Shown piece by piece: positions 6,113-7,605 of a stretch of 7,605 nt of DNA; the stretch's first letter is position 1, and every line of letters starts with the position of its first letter. The stretch spans positions 1 to 7,605 of the forward strand of contig DEWO01000033.1 of the NCBI GenBank assembly GCA_002363695.1, in the 5' to 3' direction. The stretch comes from Prevotella sp. UBA3208 (GTDB lineage Bacteria > Bacteroidota > Bacteroidia > Bacteroidales > Bacteroidaceae). Made by a program: the position numbers and the translations under genes. Below the pieces are notes generated by a model that worked only from the letters and a program-made list of their open reading frames with translations, was not told the origin of the DNA and ran no database searches.

Positions 6113-6199
6113 TTACGCTATCTCACCCGTAATAACCTCATCATTCCCAACAACCTTGATATTCGTAGAAATAGAACGGTTTCCAAATCGTAACCCCAT
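6113..6199 (-). CDS. Possible 28-residue small ORF in the intergenic region
   Basis: An ATG at 6197-6199 opens a 28-codon frame, MGLRFGNRSISTNIKVVGND and eight further residues, ending at TAA (6113-6115). It is preceded by GAAGGAAA, unusually like a Shine-Dalgarno site for this phylum, and by a minus-strand -7 box TAACTTTG about 54 bp upstream. It has no membrane helix and no recognised domain. It may be a real small protein, the start of a decayed gene, or chance. The region downstream has stops in this frame. Confidence 0.22.
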   Translation of the reverse strand: MGLRFGNRSISTNIKVVGNDEVITGEIA

Positions 6200-6252
6200 T
6201 TTCCTTCAATTCCCCAAACTGCCTTTATATAAAGAAAAGCAAGAAATCTTTC

Positions 6253-6260
6253 CAAAGTTA
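6253..6260 (-). promoter_or_regulatory. Possible leftward -7 box before the 28-codon ORF
   Basis: The minus strand reads TAACTTTG, fitting TAnnTTTG, about 54 bp ahead of the small ORF's ATG. No -33 element is found at 19-21 bp. A 12-bp palindrome CTTTATATAAAG (6223-6234) lies between it and the ORF. Confidence 0.3.
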
Positions 6261-6314
6261 CGAAAATAATTTGAATCTTTCATGAGAAAAGCGCAAAAAG
6301 TTGAGAGTTTTTTG

Positions 6315-6322
6315 TACCTTTG
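6315..6322 (+). promoter_or_regulatory. -7 box of the membrane protein/hisB transcript
   Basis: TACCTTTG followed by CAC matches the Bacteroidetes -7 element 21 bp before the ATG at 6344. The -33 region has no TTTG at the standard spacing, so the upstream half is weak or differently spaced. It should drive the membrane protein gene and, by read-through, hisB. Confidence 0.6.
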
Positions 6323-6343
6323 CACGGCAAAACAATTAAAAAC

Positions 6344-6967
6344 ATGGAAAAAGAAAAAGATTTGACGCTTCTGAAAGCCCGTAGTTACCGTAGTGTGCTC
6401 AACACGGGATTCAGACTCTATATGGAGCAGTTCCGCTCGTTTTTCAAGAAATCGTGGCTCACAGCACTGGTGCTGGCCATACTCTACGGCACCTTTGGAG
6501 CACTGATGCTACTGATGAAGCCAGACAGCATTGCAGCCCTCTTGACTCTGGTTCTCATGCCCTTAGTGCTGCCCATCATCTATGCGCTGGTACGAAGGGT
6601 ACTGAAGTTGCACCGCGACTACTGGCTGGCTCCACGATACAGCTGGAAGATGCAACTCCGAAATACAGGACTGATGCTCATCGTGCTGTTCACCAGTGCC
6701 CTGCTGGTGATGCTGGTCAGCTGCATCGTGCTGATTCCTGCCGTCATACTTTGCCTGGCCAACCTGAAGGCACTGCAGGGAATGCTTATCGGAGACCCCT
6801 CAGGGATGCCTTCCTACATGACGGGGCTGACCTTCTTCACCTTTGTGCTGACGGCATTTGTACAGTTCTATGTCAGCCAGTTACTGTTGGTGCACTACTA
6901 CTATGTATGTGGTTCCGCACAGGCACGTGAAGAAAAGCGGAAGAGCCTGCAGAACCTGATTCAGTAA
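6344..6967 (+). CDS. Conserved-looking four-helix membrane protein, function unknown
   Basis: This 207-residue protein starts at the ATG at 6344-6346. The in-frame TTG at 6320 overlaps the -7 box and is unlikely to be used. A charged N-terminus ([20 protein letters not shown]) with an amphipathic segment to about 37 precedes hydrophobic stretches at about 38-58, 63-83, 109-139 and 161-188, giving at least four inner-membrane helices. The C-terminus ([13 protein letters not shown]) is charged and likely cytoplasmic. The loop between helices 2 and 3 is basic and aromatic ([19 protein letters not shown]). I do not recognise a named family. No catalytic motif or signal peptide is seen. hisB starts 37 bp downstream with no promoter box between, so the two are probably co-transcribed, but nothing in the protein suggests a role in histidine synthesis. 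Confidence 0.82.
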   Translation: MEKEKDLTLLKARSYRSVLNTGFRLYMEQFRSFFKKSWLTALVLAILYGTFGALMLLMKPDSIAALLTLVLMPLVLPIIYALVRRVLKLHRDYWLAPRYSWKMQLRNTGLMLIVLFTSALLVMLVSCIVLIPAVILCLANLKALQGMLIGDPSGMPSYMTGLTFFTFVLTAFVQFYVSQLLLVHYYYVCGSAQAREEKRKSLQNLIQ

Positions 6968-7004
6968 AAAAACGAATAACGACAAAATTATAAAAGCGCA
7001 GATT

Positions 7005-7605
7005 ATGAAGAAAATCCTATTCATAGACCGCGACGGAACGATTATCCGCGAACCAGAGGACGAGCAGATAGACAGTTTTGAGAAGCTGCAGTTCGTACCT
7101 CGCGCTATCTCCAACCTCGTCTTCCTCAGACAACATACGGACTACCTGTTCGTCATGGTGTCCAATCAGGACGGTCTGGGAACGGAAGCATTTCCAGAAG
7201 ACACCTTCTGGCCCGTACAGAACTTCATCATCGACACACTGAAGGGCGAGGGAGTGGAATTTGATGACATCCTCATTGATCCGCATTTTCCCGAAGACAA
7301 CGCCCCCACCCGTAAGCCCAACACAGGACTGGTGGAGAAGTATATGAACTCGCCTGAATACAACATCGCCCACAGCTACGTCATTGGCGACAGAGAGACG
7401 GACAGGCAGTTTGCTGCCAACATCGGTTGCCAGTTTCTGCAGATAGGCGACTGGGACAAAGCGGCAGAAATAGCCTACGGAGGCGAGCGCAAGGCAGAGG
7501 TGAGACGTACCACCAAGGAGACGGACATCTACGTCAGCGTGGACTTGGACGGCAACGGGCATTGCGACATCGAGACAGGTCTGGGATTCTTTGACCACAT
7601 GCTGG
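7005..7605 (+). CDS. hisB: Bifunctional histidinol-phosphatase/imidazoleglycerol-phosphate dehydratase, N-terminal part
   Basis: The first 200 codons of hisB are visible; the gene continues past the right edge. The N-terminal HAD phosphatase domain (about 1-160) opens with [13 protein letters not shown], where D8 is the expected nucleophile and D10 the acid/base. It continues with [10 protein letters not shown] (51-60), RKP (103-105) and VIGDRETD (126-133), where D129 fits the metal-binding position. The dehydratase domain begins near [15 protein letters not shown] (161-175) and reaches the conserved GLGFFDHML (192-200), whose H198 belongs to the manganese site. The product catalyses the sixth and eighth steps of histidine synthesis in the cytoplasm. 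In the segment aligning with the E. coli zinc loop (ICPHLPADECDCRKP) this protein has [15 protein letters not shown], so three zinc cysteines are replaced (D92, A100, T102). Confidence 0.95.
   Translation, partial: MKKILFIDRDGTIIREPEDEQIDSFEKLQFVPRAISNLVFLRQHTDYLFVMVSNQDGLGTEAFPEDTFWPVQNFIIDTLKGEGVEFDDILIDPHFPEDNAPTRKPNTGLVEKYMNSPEYNIAHSYVIGDRETDRQFAANIGCQFLQIGDWDKAAEIAYGGERKAEVRRTTKETDIYVSVDLDGNGHCDIETGLGFFDHML

Noticed and set aside
5882..6193. 103-codon plus-strand open frame in the gene-poor region
   Set aside because: It crosses the inverted repeats and the tRNA-like motif (giving the SRVRVPV string typical of frames read through T-arm sequence), and has no domain, ribosome site or promoter.
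6320..6343. Upstream TTG start for the membrane protein gene
   Set aside because: The TTG is part of the -7 promoter box, so it would not be in the transcript.
7017..7598. 193-codon minus-strand frame
   Set aside because: It is the shadow of hisB, which has the HAD and dehydratase motifs on the plus strand.

Overview
The window looks like chromosomal DNA from a Bacteroidales bacterium, most likely Prevotella or a close relative. The reasons are Bacteroidetes-restricted families (DUF4301, DUF4421), the fused HAD-phosphatase/IGP-dehydratase form of hisB, the lack of strong Shine-Dalgarno sites, and several copies of the Bacteroidetes -7 promoter box TAnnTTTG. Coding DNA is moderately GC-rich, while the gaps between genes are very AT-rich.

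Layout. Positions 1-265 (minus) hold the N-terminus of a DUF4301 protein with its own -7 box. Positions 373-5373 (minus) hold five closely spaced genes, read from right to left: a Gfo/Idh/MocA oxidoreductase, a DUF4421 outer-membrane-barrel-like protein, a DUF1460 periplasmic amidase-like protein, a YkvA/DUF1232 small membrane protein, and a COG2509-type FAD-dependent dehydrogenase. The first three are packed very tightly (4-bp gap, then a 4-bp ATGA overlap). The fourth follows after 67 bp and the fifth after 11 bp. A good promoter (TTTG-N20-TATCTTTG) with a perfect 14-bp palindrome in its spacer sits immediately before the first gene. Positions 5374-6343 are a 970-bp region with no convincing intact gene. 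It contains a decayed membrane-protein-like reading frame behind an apparent promoter, a 103-bp hairpin built from 11-bp tandem units, a set of TGGTAAC inverted repeats with a tRNA T-arm-like sequence, and a 28-codon ORF. Positions 6344 to the right edge (plus) hold a four-helix membrane protein of unknown function followed by hisB, which is cut off by the window edge.

How the genes relate. The DUF4421/DUF1460 pair is exported and translationally coupled, which suggests a shared envelope task, and the Gfo/Idh enzyme ahead of it may make or modify a sugar. The FAD dehydrogenase and YkvA protein look like passengers of the same transcript. hisB is a histidine-biosynthesis gene and the membrane protein before it probably shares its promoter. 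Overall this is mostly ordinary core genome. I do not see a defence system, mobile element or biosynthetic cluster. The signals most worth a second look are the 7-bp tandem repeat inside the FAD dehydrogenase gene and the structured DNA in the 970-bp gap.
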